38,530 nt of DNA from Oscillatoriales cyanobacterium (GCA_004292955.1 RDXX01000023.1:71673-110202), one strand, 5' to 3'; shown: positions 6,782 to 14,648, counted from the stretch's first letter. The notes: generated by a model from the sequence alone, not told the origin. Program-made: numbers and translations.

Positions 6782-8470
6782 CTAACCATCGCCTTGAACC
6801 TCAATAGTATAACTGTAGCCCTGTTCAGTCAGAAACAGTTGGCGGTGTCGCGCAAAATCTTCCTCGCAAGTTTGTAGCGACACTAATGTATAAAAACTCG
6901 CAGTATGTCCGTCAGATTTAGGCCGGAGAATCCGTCCGAGGCGCTGCGCTTCTTCTTGGCGAGAACCATATTTACCTGATACTTGAATTAACACATCGGC
7001 ATCGGGTAAATCGACGGCAAAATTGCCCACGCGAGATAGAATTAATCCGGGAATCTCTTTGTGACGGAATGCTTCGTATAACCGATCGCGCTCAACCTGT
7101 TTTGTCTTCCCCGTAATCAGCGGCAAATCGGTAACTCGGGCGATCGCATCCAACTGTTCGAGATACTCACCAATAATTAAAATACGGTGTCCCGCTTCCT
7201 TTTGCAACAAATTTTGCACCACATCCAACTTACCCGGATTTTCCGCAGCAATCCGAAACTGACTGCGGCGCGGCGCTAGGGCATATTCCATTTTTTCGAC
7301 CTCATTTTGGGCGACGCGGATTTCGGTACAATTAGCTGTAGCAATAAATCCCTGTCCTTCCAATTCCCGCCAAGGTACGTCATAGCGCTTCGGGCCAATT
7401 AGCGTGAAAACATCGCCTTCTTTCCCGTCTTCGCGAATCAATGTCGCAGTCAAACCTAAGCGGCGTCGCGCTTGTAAGTCGGCGGTAATCCGAAATATCG
7501 GTGCGGGTAATAGATGCACTTCATCATAAATAATCAGTCCCCAGGATTGCGCGTTAAATAACTCGAAATGCGGGAATTCATCATCTTTAGTCGATCGATA
7601 ACTGAGCATTTGGTAAGTCGAGAGAGTTACAGAAGCCGTTTTTTTGCTGTTGCTGCTGTACTCGGCGATCGCATCTTCAGTTAAACTCGTCTTGTCCAAT
7701 ATTTCCCTGCGCCACTGGTGCACCGAAGTCAAACTGCTGGTGAGAATCAGTGTCTTTTGCTGCACCAAACTCATCGCAATCATCCCCACAATCGTCTTAC
7801 CAGCCCCGCATGGTAGGACGATCGTCCCACTGCCACCTCTAACCTCTCCGCCTTGATAGAATGCCTCTACGGCTTCCTTTTGATAGGCGCGCAAATTGAA
7901 GGGTAAGTCGCCTCCTAAAGTGCGATCGCGCAACGCAATCGCCAACTCGGCACCCTCGATATATCCAGCCAAATCTTCCGCCGGATAACCTACTGCTAGC
8001 AAAGCTTGTTTGAGTACACCGCGATTCCCCGCATCGACTTGAAAGCAAAGATCCGAAATCCGCTTACCTAACAGCGGTTTTACGCGATCGTCCCGCACTA
8101 ACAACTCCGTCAGCGGGCGATCGACAATCCGCAGTTGTAAATTGGGATTTTCCGCATCAATCCTTTCAATTACCGTCAATCCGTAGCGCGTACCGAGTAG
8201 TTCAATTTCCTGCGCTACCGATTCGGGAATATCATATTTAGCATACTTTCGCAGCGCTGCGATCATCAATTCAACTAACATTCCCGCCGCCCTGGCATTC
8301 CACACACTCAAGGGCGTGATCCGATAGGTGTGGATGTGTTCGGGACTTTTGATTAATTCGGCAAAAGGTGCGATCGCTTCTCGTGCTAATTTCGCTGTAG
8401 GGGCGTGAACTTCTAGTAAAATTGAGCGATCGCTCTGCACGATTAAAGCATTCTCAGCAACATAACTCAT
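6782..8470 (-). CDS. XPB/Ssl2-type DNA helicase
   Basis: A 562-residue superfamily 2 helicase, the bacterial counterpart of the archaeal/eukaryotic repair helicase XPB. An N-terminal damage-recognition-like region (about 1-130, with LIVQSDRSILLEV) is followed by RAYQ (194-197), Walker A PCGAGKT (220-226), DEVH (316-319), TAT (341-343), the XPB hallmark RED (346-348), and motif VI QRLGRILRP (509-517). It probably unwinds DNA in nucleotide excision repair or transcription-linked repair. The gene lies downstream of, and on the same strand as, a large protein with an XPB/Ssl2 N-terminal-like domain. Its ATG (8468-8470) lies six bases after a heptamer array, and no Shine-Dalgarno sequence is visible. 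Confidence 0.92.
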   Translation of the reverse strand: MSYVAENALIVQSDRSILLEVHAPTAKLAREAIAPFAELIKSPEHIHTYRITPLSVWNARAAGMLVELMIAALRKYAKYDIPESVAQEIELLGTRYGLTVIERIDAENPNLQLRIVDRPLTELLVRDDRVKPLLGKRISDLCFQVDAGNRGVLKQALLAVGYPAEDLAGYIEGAELAIALRDRTLGGDLPFNLRAYQKEAVEAFYQGGEVRGGSGTIVLPCGAGKTIVGMIAMSLVQQKTLILTSSLTSVHQWRREILDKTSLTEDAIAEYSSNSKKTASVTLSTYQMLSYRSTKDDEFPHFELFNAQSWGLIIYDEVHLLPAPIFRITADLQARRRLGLTATLIREDGKEGDVFTLIGPKRYDVPWRELEGQGFIATANCTEIRVAQNEVEKMEYALAPRRSQFRIAAENPGKLDVVQNLLQKEAGHRILIIGEYLEQLDAIARVTDLPLITGKTKQVERDRLYEAFRHKEIPGLILSRVGNFAVDLPDADVLIQVSGKYGSRQEEAQRLGRILRPKSDGHTASFYTLVSLQTCEEDFARHRQLFLTEQGYSYTIEVQGDG

Positions 8471-8476
8471 AATTCA

Positions 8477-8612
8477 CAGTTGACAGTTGATAGTTGACAG
8501 TTGACAGTTGGCAGTTGGCAGTTGACAGTTGGCAGTTGACAGTTGGCAGTTGACAGTTGATAGTTGATAGTTGACAGTTGGCAGTTGACAGTTGATAGTT
8601 GATAGTTGATAG
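8477..8612. repeat. Heptamer array (CAGTTGA and variants), about 19 units
   Basis: Tandem 7-bp units CAGTTGA, TAGTTGA and CAGTTGG fill about 136 bp. Read in the helicase direction they are TCAACTG-type units that end six bases before the helicase ATG. This is a short tandemly repeated repetitive (STRR) array of the kind known in cyanobacteria. Confidence 0.9.
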
Positions 8613-8708
8613 AAGGAAAAAATCCCTTCGAGTTCGATCAGGGTAAAAAGAGGGGAGAAGGAAGAAGGAAGAGAAATGTTTGGTTGATTTGTTCCAGTCT
8701 ATGTCAAA

Positions 8709-8766
8709 GGTGCGTCGCGATCGAGATTGTATATCTTTTTTAGGGATTTATCGCCAGCGACGCACC
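8709..8766. repeat. Inverted-repeat element GGTGCGTCGC...GCGACGCACC, copy 1
   Basis: Perfect 10-bp arms at 8709-8718 and 8757-8766 around a 38-bp AT-rich core. Related copies occur at 10997-11053, 11309-11364 and 11438-11494, and a lone arm at 17242-17251. It encodes nothing and has the size of a small non-autonomous palindromic element. Confidence 0.8.
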
Positions 8767-8799
8767 CTACAAATACTCTTGTGGGGGAGACAGGATGCT

Positions 8800-8841
8800 T
8801 CTCAAAGTCCCCCTTTTTAAGGGGGATTTAGGGGGATCTTG
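8800..8841. repeat. C/G-run repeat (TCCCCCTTTTTAAGGGGGATTTAGGGGGAT)
   Basis: The segment around 8809-8839 has a CCCCC run, TTTTTAA, and two GGGGG runs, so it can fold as a hairpin. It resembles a dispersed repeat common in cyanobacterial genomes. With the heptamer array and the inverted element it accounts for most of the 8471-8907 gap, in which I see no gene. Confidence 0.55.
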
Positions 8842-8907
8842 CCTCGGCTATAAACGAAAGATACAAAGGTTTTCGCGCGATTGTTGATACTCATAATATC
8901 AGGTGTA

Positions 8908-10788
8908 TTATTTATCCGACTGGGGTAAGACATAACCCATTTGTCGCAGGGCGGTGCGAAATTTCGTTTCCTGGCCCAATGGAACCGCTACAGTGCGATC
9001 GCCCGCCAACTGACAGAACTTTTTAGTACGGGAATCATTGGCAATCAGCAATGCTATATGGGCGGTAGTACATTCGATCAACCTGACACTACCTATATCT
9101 TGCACGCTATTCGATCGCTCTGTAACATCCGTCAGAAATTGTTGCACAGTTTGCGGCAGCGGTTCAATACTCCGGGCGTCCAAAAACTCTGTAAACTCGG
9201 CTAATGGATATCCGTTTTCAATGGCTACAAAGATTTTTGGGCGATCGAGTCGCCACACAACATCCGAAACTTTCTTAGTATAGATATCCAGGACGATCGC
9301 ATCAGATGTCTCGACACCATCTCCCGCCGCAATAATTTCTAGATTCGGCAATACCCGCAGCGTTTGACGAACCTCAATTGCTGGCGGAATATACTTATCC
9401 GTCAAATCCAAACAATAAGCCCCCAAAGCCGTCAAGCGAAAATATACTAAGCCATCATAACGACTCAAGAATTCCAGATTGTCCGTTCCCCAAAGATAGT
9501 CATAATCGGATGGTATGAGTAACGGATCGACATATGCAACATCAATGATTCCCAAAGTAGCAGCATACTCAAACAAAAAACACCGCATATATCGTTCTTC
9601 CAGAATCCGCCAACTGTCGCCACTCAATTCTGATAAGTTTCCATACCCAGGTTCACCAATATACAGATAGTACAGTTCCTCAGTCACATCAAATCTATGG
9701 CCGGTTGCGACTAGATATTGGCTAAAGTCATGAAACATAACCCACTTACCCACAGGACATTCTGCGAGTACAGAGGCGATCGCATCTCTCCGCCACGTCA
9801 CATCCGTAATGCCACCTGCACCCCTCCCAGTTTGTCCTTTGATCGCATCAATGCGGCGAAATTCATCAAAGACTTTTGTCTTTAACCAGCGCTTCCATGC
9901 TGTCTGTAAACCTTTGGCGGGTGATTCTTGTAAAGCTTTCTGTCCCGCTTTTGTCAAAACTAGCTTTTTGCCCGATCGTTCCGCGAACTTGCTCCCTTGC
10001 GCTATCATTATCCAAGCAAAGGGCTTGATGCTACCGATTTCAGCGAATACTTCATCATCGTAGTCGCTATCCTTGGCTAGGCTAATTTGACGCTGTTCCT
10101 CATTATAAAAATCACCGCCTTGCAATATAGAGGCGATCGCCTTTACACTTCCAGCAGTAGGTAAAGCAGTTTTCTCGCTAACCGCAACTTTACCCGACTG
10201 AATCAGACGCAAAACGGCTGCAAAATCCTTTGTAGCTGCCAACTGTGTTTGACAAGAAGCCAAGGGAATATCGTATTCTTCTGTCTCCTTTTCTCCTGTA
10301 CTATAGTTATATCTTTGAACGCTGAGTTTAACCTGATTTTGTAATGTTTCACCAACATTATCTAACGTGGCTTCTTTGGGTTCTGGAACAAATTTCAGCA
10401 ATTCTTCTTCTAAATCGTAGGGTATCTGCCTGCCATAAATAAACAAGCATAGCAGTGATGGTTCTCTGTTAGTTCCATAGCGATCGCTTGTTCCAAAATT
10501 TGCTGGTTCTCCGTATTTTGCGCTAAATATCTCAGGAAAATAAATACCATCATCCCCATGTATAACTTCAGCTACAGCCGCTTTTTGAAGGTTGTCTAAT
10601 TTCGCCCACACCTTCCGAAGGTTCTCTCCCAGCAATTGCGATCTAATGCCATCAACCAGATCTGCTTTACGGGTTAATTTACGAGGATCTGGTAATAATG
10701 CTTTGAGCTTTTTTAAATCGTCAACAATTATTCCTTCGAGTGCCTGTTGGAGGCTAACAAGGTTATTTATGGTTTGGTAACGCGACAT
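8908..10788 (-). CDS. XPB-associated protein with Ssl2/XPB N-terminal-like domain
   Basis: A 626-residue soluble protein. The N-terminal 130 residues are helical (DDLKKLKALLPDPRKLTRKADLVDGI, then WAKLDNLQKAAVAEVIHG), followed by a region resembling winged-helix repeats. The last 170 residues (around FVAIENGYPLAEFTEFLDAR and CTTAHIALLIANDS) resemble the XPB/Ssl2 N-terminal-like domain (Helicase_C_3). No helicase motifs are present, so it probably assists the XPB-type helicase encoded just downstream. The start is set at ATG 10786-10788 because the preceding 18 codons in frame look non-coding. The gene order and shared strand suggest a functional pair despite the 437-bp repeat-filled gap between them. 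Confidence 0.78.
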   Translation of the reverse strand: MSRYQTINNLVSLQQALEGIIVDDLKKLKALLPDPRKLTRKADLVDGIRSQLLGENLRKVWAKLDNLQKAAVAEVIHGDDGIYFPEIFSAKYGEPANFGTSDRYGTNREPSLLCLFIYGRQIPYDLEEELLKFVPEPKEATLDNVGETLQNQVKLSVQRYNYSTGEKETEEYDIPLASCQTQLAATKDFAAVLRLIQSGKVAVSEKTALPTAGSVKAIASILQGGDFYNEEQRQISLAKDSDYDDEVFAEIGSIKPFAWIMIAQGSKFAERSGKKLVLTKAGQKALQESPAKGLQTAWKRWLKTKVFDEFRRIDAIKGQTGRGAGGITDVTWRRDAIASVLAECPVGKWVMFHDFSQYLVATGHRFDVTEELYYLYIGEPGYGNLSELSGDSWRILEERYMRCFLFEYAATLGIIDVAYVDPLLIPSDYDYLWGTDNLEFLSRYDGLVYFRLTALGAYCLDLTDKYIPPAIEVRQTLRVLPNLEIIAAGDGVETSDAIVLDIYTKKVSDVVWRLDRPKIFVAIENGYPLAEFTEFLDARSIEPLPQTVQQFLTDVTERSNSVQDIGSVRLIECTTAHIALLIANDSRTKKFCQLAGDRTVAVPLGQETKFRTALRQMGYVLPQSDK

Positions 10789-10996
10789 AATATTTGACAA
10801 TGCGCCCGCTTCAAAATTGTTTTTGCAACCCAAATATAACAACTTTACGGGATTCGCAACTTGAACTTTTGTTACAAAATCCAGAAATTTGGTTAAACAG
10901 TTACGGTACGATGAACCGGAACGGTGTATAGATTATTTGTTTTAAATTTTAATGGAATATTTACCACCCTAAAATTACCCGGTTCAACAGTAGTCG

Positions 10997-11053
10997 GGTG
11001 CGTCGCCATTAACAATCCCTCAAAAAAAATGGACAATCTCAAAGCGACGCACC
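10997..11053. repeat. GGTGCGTCGC inverted-repeat element, copy 2
   Basis: Arms 10997-11006 and 11044-11053, perfect, with a core that is almost the same as copy 3 (ATTAACAATCCCTC, then AAAAAAATGGACAATCTCAAA). This near-identity points to recent spread. Confidence 0.85.
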
Positions 11054-11124
11054 TTAGACTTCTTGCAAAAGTCCTTTTAATCAAATTTTCGGACGGACTC
11101 TGGGCACCATCCCACAAGTCAATC

Positions 11125-11154
11125 GATTTTAGATTTTAGATTTTAGATTTTAGA
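11125..11154. repeat. ATTTTAG heptamer run
   Basis: Four consecutive GATTTTA-type 7-bp units, then a further partial run near 11188-11200. It lies in the 10789-11557 gap, which holds no convincing gene: repeats fill most of it, and the small open frames on both strands are mainly built from the inverted-repeat elements. Confidence 0.7.
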
Positions 11155-11308
11155 GGCGACCCCACGGATAAATTTGGGGGAAGAGAGGATTTTAGATTTT
11201 CGATTTGGGATTGATTCCACGGATAAATCACGTGGCGGGTACCATCAAGAAATTCGCTTGTCAGGATTTAATACCAATTTTCAGGCATTTATACAACATT
11301 AGCTGTAG

Positions 11309-11364
11309 GGTGCGTCGCCATTAACAATCCCTCAAAAAAATGGACAATCTCAAAGCGACGCACC
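11309..11364. repeat. GGTGCGTCGC inverted-repeat element, copy 3
   Basis: Arms 11309-11318 and 11355-11364, perfect. The core matches copy 2 apart from one A fewer in the A-run. Confidence 0.85.
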
Positions 11365-11437
11365 TTATAAACTGAGCCTCTTATCAGCAAAACGAACAAT
11401 TATATTGTATGGTTTGTTTCGTCCACCCAATGTGTAA

Positions 11438-11494
11438 CGTGCGTCGCCATGAGATATGGCGTGAAATTTAGGGATTGTTCTCGTGCGACACACC
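11438..11494. repeat. GGTGCGTCGC inverted-repeat element, decayed copy 4
   Basis: Left arm CGTGCGTCGC at 11438-11448, right arm GTGCGACACACC at 11484-11494. The inner GGGATTGTT is the reverse complement of the AACAATCCC of copies 2 and 3, so the core seems inverted or independently rearranged. Confidence 0.65.
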
Positions 11495-11557
11495 CTACGA
11501 CTAACTGAAACCATTGCCGACAAAGGAGTTTTTATGTAATTAATTTTGTGTGGTTAC

Positions 11558-12007
11558 TTACTCGATCGAAACTGACATACTGTAACTTGCACCTCCTCTT
11601 TCTGTGCCGATAGCTATTTGATAGTCTCCTGTTTGGCTCAATTCTCCAGACCAGTTTTTTGATTCTTTAACTATTGTCTTTGTATTTGGGTCTATGATGT
11701 TAAAAACAGCATTTTTTTCAAGGGATTGGATCTCGATCTTCATCTTTTGCCCTTTTTTAGCTTTAATCAAATAAGTATTAACAGTGCCGCGCGCTACTCC
11801 TCCTTTGATTTCCGCTGAATTAGTACCTTTTTTGAACTGGATTCGCTGCTGAACCTTAGCCATTAAAACGGCAGGTTTTTCGGAAGTTGCTGGGGAGGAA
11901 ACCATGCTGGATATGGCTTTTACTGAAGCTGGAAAAATCAGGGATGCACTTAAGCCGATCGTCAAAATATTGAGCGGGAATTTGAAACTTTTTGCTGGTG
12001 TTCTCAT
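11558..12007 (-). CDS. Secreted protein with PPC-like domain
   Basis: A 149-residue exported protein. A signal peptide (basic start, hydrophobic core at about 12-28) should be cut after ASVKA at residue 31. After a Ser/Pro linker, residues 55-149 form a beta-sandwich that resembles the bacterial pre-peptidase C-terminal (PPC) domain: IQFKKGTNSAEIKGGV, YLIKAKKGQKMKIEI, a middle NIIDPNTK turn, and SGELSQTGDYQIAIG near the end. Usually such domains are attached to secreted proteases or adhesins; here it stands alone. A TATAAT box at 12048-12053 (minus strand) lies about 40 bases before the ATG. I see no Shine-Dalgarno sequence. Confidence 0.75.
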   Translation of the reverse strand: MRTPAKSFKFPLNILTIGLSASLIFPASVKAISSMVSSPATSEKPAVLMAKVQQRIQFKKGTNSAEIKGGVARGTVNTYLIKAKKGQKMKIEIQSLEKNAVFNIIDPNTKTIVKESKNWSGELSQTGDYQIAIGTERGGASYSMSVSIE

Positions 12008-12047
12008 GGGAGTTTAACAGTAAGAGTGAAATTTGTTTACTTGTAGG

Positions 12048-12053
12048 ATTATA
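12048..12053 (-). promoter_or_regulatory. Probable -10 box of the PPC-domain gene
   Basis: The minus strand reads TATAAT, placing the transcript start about 35 bases before the ATG at 12007. No convincing -35 box is present. Confidence 0.4.
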
Positions 12054-12176
12054 GCTGACTGGGGCTGTGTGCGTGCGATCGCCCTTACCGCCAACTTGAT
12101 TGGAGAGGGAACCCCGAGATGTGAGATAATTCTAGGCGATCGCAACTTACCAGAAAGAATTGGTTGAAAGTCGTAA

Positions 12177-12290
12177 CCCCGATCGGGAGAAATAAAAATC
12201 AGACTATTCATTACTCCAATCCTCTTCCTTCTAGGTAGAGGTCGCTCTCAAACTGTCAACTGTCAACTGTCAACTGTCAACTGTCAACTG
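12177..12290. repeat. Composite leader element, copy A (with five TCAACTG units)
   Basis: CCCCGATCGGGAGAAAT, then ATTCATTACTCCAATCCTCT with TCCTTCT, then exactly five TCAACTG heptamers (12256-12290). The same order occurs at 14553-14647. It ends 109 bases before the lyase ATG. The 12008-12398 gap otherwise holds the promoter of the PPC gene and the hairpin pair near 12316-12354. Confidence 0.8.
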
Positions 12291-12315
12291 TTGAAGCATT
12301 ACTGCACAGTCGCCA

Positions 12316-12354
12316 GCGGGTGCGGTACAGTAAAAACACCCGCAGCGTGGTGTT
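12316..12354 (+). promoter_or_regulatory. Two mutually exclusive hairpins in the lyase leader
   Basis: GCGGGTG (12316-12322) pairs perfectly with CACCCGC (12337-12343). AACACC (12335-12340) can instead pair with GGTGTT (12349-12354). The two stems share bases, so only one can form. They lie 45 bases before the start codon. No T-run follows, so transcription attenuation is not proven; control of translation is another possibility. Confidence 0.35.
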
Positions 12355-12398
12355 ACCCAAAAAATTGTACACTTCCTAATTATCACAAACCAGACGAT

Positions 12399-13850
12399 AT
12401 GACTCAACAGCCAACCATCACCTACCGCACCGAAAGCGACTCGATGGGAGACAAACAAATCCCATCTACTGTTTACTACGGCATCCAAACTCTGCGCGCC
12501 GTTGAAAATTTTCCAATTAGCGGTATCAAGCCTTTATCAACTTACGTCGATGCTTGCGTTTTAATTAAAAAAGCTGCCGCCATAGCTAACGGTAAACTAG
12601 GCTGCATTCCTGAAGATATCAGCACAGCACTGATTAAAGCTGCTGATGAAGTTTTAGCAGGAAATTTGCGCGATCAATTTGTCGTTGATGTCTACCAAGC
12701 AGGCGCCGGAACTTCTCACCACATGAATGTCAATGAAGTTCTTTCCAATCGCGCTTTGGAAATTATGGGCGATGAAAAAGGTAACTACAAGCGCGTTAGT
12801 CCCAACGATCACGTAAACTACGGTCAATCAACCAATGATGTGATTCCAACTGCAATTCGGATTGGCGGATTGTTGGCTTTGGAAAAAACTTTGTTCCCGG
12901 CTTTGTCGCAGGCGATCGCATCCCTGGACAAAAAAGCCGTAGAATTCCACAATATCGTCAAATCCGGCCGCACTCACCTGCAAGATGCCGTCCCGGTGCG
13001 ACTCGGCGAAACCTTCGCCGCTTGGGCACAGATTCTTAGAGAGCACAGTGCCAGAATTGCCACTGCTTCCGGAGATTTAACATCCTTGGGATTGGGCGGA
13101 AGCGCCGCGGGAACTGGCTTAAATACTCACCCAGAATACTGCGAAAAAGTCGCTCAAATTCTTTCGGAGTTAATCGGAAAACCTCTGAAACCAGCACCAC
13201 ATTTAATGGCAGCAATGCAGAGTATGGCGCCGTTTGTCAATGTCTCCGGCGCCATCCGAAATCTCGCTCAGGATTGCGTTAAAATGTCCCACGACTTGCG
13301 TTTGATGGACTCGGGGCCAAAAACAGGTTTCAAGGAAATTCAACTGCCTCCCGTGCAACCTGGTTCGTCCATTATGCCTGGGAAATACAATCCGGTGATG
13401 GCAGAAATGACATCGATGGTGTGTTTTCAAGTTATGGGTTACGATAGCGCGATCGCCCTAGCAGCCCAAGCAGGACAATTAGAATTGAACGTAATGATGC
13501 CCCTGATCGCCTACAATCTAATTCACAGCATCGAAATTTTGGGCAACACCATCAGCGCCCTAACAACCAAATGCCTCGACAAAATTGAAGCCAATGGCGA
13601 TCGATGTCTCGCCTACGCAGAAGGCAGTCTCGCCCTCGTTACCGCCCTCAATACTCACATCGGCTATCTCAACGCCGCCGCCGTCGCCAAAGAATCTCTC
13701 GAAACCGGCAAATCTTTGCGGCAAATTGTGCTGGAACGCGGTTTAATGAATGCAGAAGACTTGGCAACAGTTCTCGATTTGGAGAAAATGAGTGCGATGC
13801 CAGAAAACCGGGCGGTTGAAACCGCGTCTATCAAAACAAAACCCTTCTAG
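12399..13850 (+). CDS. aspA: Aspartate ammonia-lyase / fumarase-family lyase
   Basis: A 483-residue member of the fumarase/aspartase superfamily, cytosolic, probably removing ammonia from aspartate to give fumarate. Motifs in order: GTSHHMNVNEVLSNRA (104-119), SPNDHVNYGQSTND (134-147), GRTHLQDAVP (190-199), and the signature GSSIMPGKYNPV (322-333), whose flexible loop carries the catalytic Ser. The signature mixes fumarase (PGK) and aspartase (NPV) features, so fumarase activity cannot be excluded. The start is ATG 12399; about 36 upstream codons are also open but begin inside the heptamer array. The last 14 codons (RAVETAS region) coincide with a 17-bp repeat that also occurs twice downstream. 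Confidence 0.85.
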   Translation: MTQQPTITYRTESDSMGDKQIPSTVYYGIQTLRAVENFPISGIKPLSTYVDACVLIKKAAAIANGKLGCIPEDISTALIKAADEVLAGNLRDQFVVDVYQAGAGTSHHMNVNEVLSNRALEIMGDEKGNYKRVSPNDHVNYGQSTNDVIPTAIRIGGLLALEKTLFPALSQAIASLDKKAVEFHNIVKSGRTHLQDAVPVRLGETFAAWAQILREHSARIATASGDLTSLGLGGSAAGTGLNTHPEYCEKVAQILSELIGKPLKPAPHLMAAMQSMAPFVNVSGAIRNLAQDCVKMSHDLRLMDSGPKTGFKEIQLPPVQPGSSIMPGKYNPVMAEMTSMVCFQVMGYDSAIALAAQAGQLELNVMMPLIAYNLIHSIEILGNTISALTTKCLDKIEANGDRCLAYAEGSLALVTALNTHIGYLNAAAVAKESLETGKSLRQIVLERGLMNAEDLATVLDLEKMSAMPENRAVETASIKTKPF

Positions 13851-13984
13851 TGCGGGTTGAAGGCCGGGCGGTTAAAATTAAAGTATTTTCTTTACACCAC
13901 GCAGGTGGACTTCGTTTGTGTAGACGCGGTTTCAACCGTACGTCCTATCTAACGCCTAGGTTTCTTTAGACGCGGTTTCAACCG
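13813..13984. repeat. Three copies of a 17-bp AGACGCGGTTTCAACCG repeat
   Basis: Plus-strand copies lie at 13922-13938 and 13968-13984. The reverse complement lies at 13813-13829 inside the end of the lyase gene. All three are identical over 17 bp. Between them sits further GC-rich repeat-like DNA (ACGCAGGTGGACTTCG). Confidence 0.85.
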
Positions 13985-14026
13985 CCATCTTAATCTTTTC
14001 AACTCTAAAGTTTGGGAGCAATATTT

Positions 14027-14353
14027 ATGCGCGCAGGTTCCTTTGGCAAAGTAACTCAAGATAAAGAGAACACCACTCAAGTGACATTTCATTATGTGGA
14101 AGGTCACACGGAAACCTTTACTATTCCGATGCCCGCACTAGAATTTCAAGAGGAAGTGCTGAATTTGTTAAATCAACCTTGGTTGACTTTTCATCTAGTC
14201 GATCAAACGGTTTTTATCTGCACGGCCCGATTGGTGAAAGTGGAAGTTAAACCTGCTATCCCGGAACTTCAAGGTCAAGGAATTTTCCCTAACTCCCTGC
14301 GAGTTAGTACCATGCAGCGGGCTGCTTCTGGCAGATTACCGATGTCTACTTAA
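14027..14353 (+). CDS. Conserved small protein of unknown function
   Basis: A 108-residue soluble protein that I do not recognise by function; it has the look of a conserved cyanobacterial hypothetical protein. It starts with MRAGSFGKVTQDKENT, then a beta-rich region (TTQVTFHYVEGHTETFTIP), an acidic helix (FQEEVLNLL), a second beta segment (FHLVDQTVFICTARLVKVEV) and a basic tail. No signal peptide or membrane segment. The ATG at 14027 is preferred over a TTG at 14012 because GGGAG sits about eight bases before it. It follows the lyase on the same strand after a repeat-filled gap. Confidence 0.65.
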   Translation: MRAGSFGKVTQDKENTTQVTFHYVEGHTETFTIPMPALEFQEEVLNLLNQPWLTFHLVDQTVFICTARLVKVEVKPAIPELQGQGIFPNSLRVSTMQRAASGRLPMST

Positions 14354-14364
14354 ACTTGGTTGAT

Positions 14365-14440
14365 GGTAATGGGTAATTGGTAATGGGTAATTGGTAATTG
14401 GTAATTGGTAATTGGTAATTGGTAATTGGTAATTGGTAAT
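14365..14440. repeat. Heptamer array (GGTAATT)
   Basis: About eleven GGTAATT/GGTAATG-type 7-bp units. It is followed after 35 bases by a run of AATTCCC/AAATCCC units (14476-14528), roughly the reverse complement type. Confidence 0.85.
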
Positions 14441-14552
14441 CACGAAGTGTAAAAATACTAATAATCCATTTCTCCTGCCAATTCCCGATCGCCAAATCCC
14501 AAATCCCAATTCCCAATTCCCGATTCCCAGAAACAATTAGTTTAAAGCCTCT

Positions 14553-14647
14553 CCCCGATCGGGAGAAATTAAAATAACACGATTCATTACTCCAATCCTC
14601 TTCCTTCTTTTATCAACTGTCAACTGTCAACTGTCAACTGTCAACTG
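14553..14647. repeat. Composite leader element, copy B (with five TCAACTG units)
   Basis: The second copy of the element at 12177-12290: CCCCGATCGGGAGAAAT, ATTCATTACTCCAATCCTCT with TCCTTCT, then five TCAACTG heptamers (14613-14647). The last heptamer is one base before the ATG of the DUF362 gene at 14649. Confidence 0.8.
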
Positions 14648-14648
14648 A

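Noticed and set aside
8477..8612. CRISPR-like repeat array
   Set aside because: The units are 7 bp with no spacers. This is a simple tandem repeat, not a CRISPR array.
8800..8841. Rho-independent terminator for the helicase-associated gene
   Set aside because: The hairpin lies between the two XPB-related genes, has no following T-run in the minus direction, and matches a dispersed repeat type.
10893..11139. Small open frames on both strands in the 10.9-11.1 kb region
   Set aside because: They overlap each other and are largely made of the GGTGCGTCGC element. No conserved protein pattern is seen.
12014..12211. Short minus-strand open frame (65 codons) starting inside the composite leader element
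   Set aside because: Its first 12 codons lie in the repeated element, no family is recognisable, and it crosses the promoter of the PPC-domain gene. It is not a supported gene.
14336..14536. Minus-strand open frame of repeated NYQLPIT residues
   Set aside because: It is the GGTAATT array translated and has no other support.
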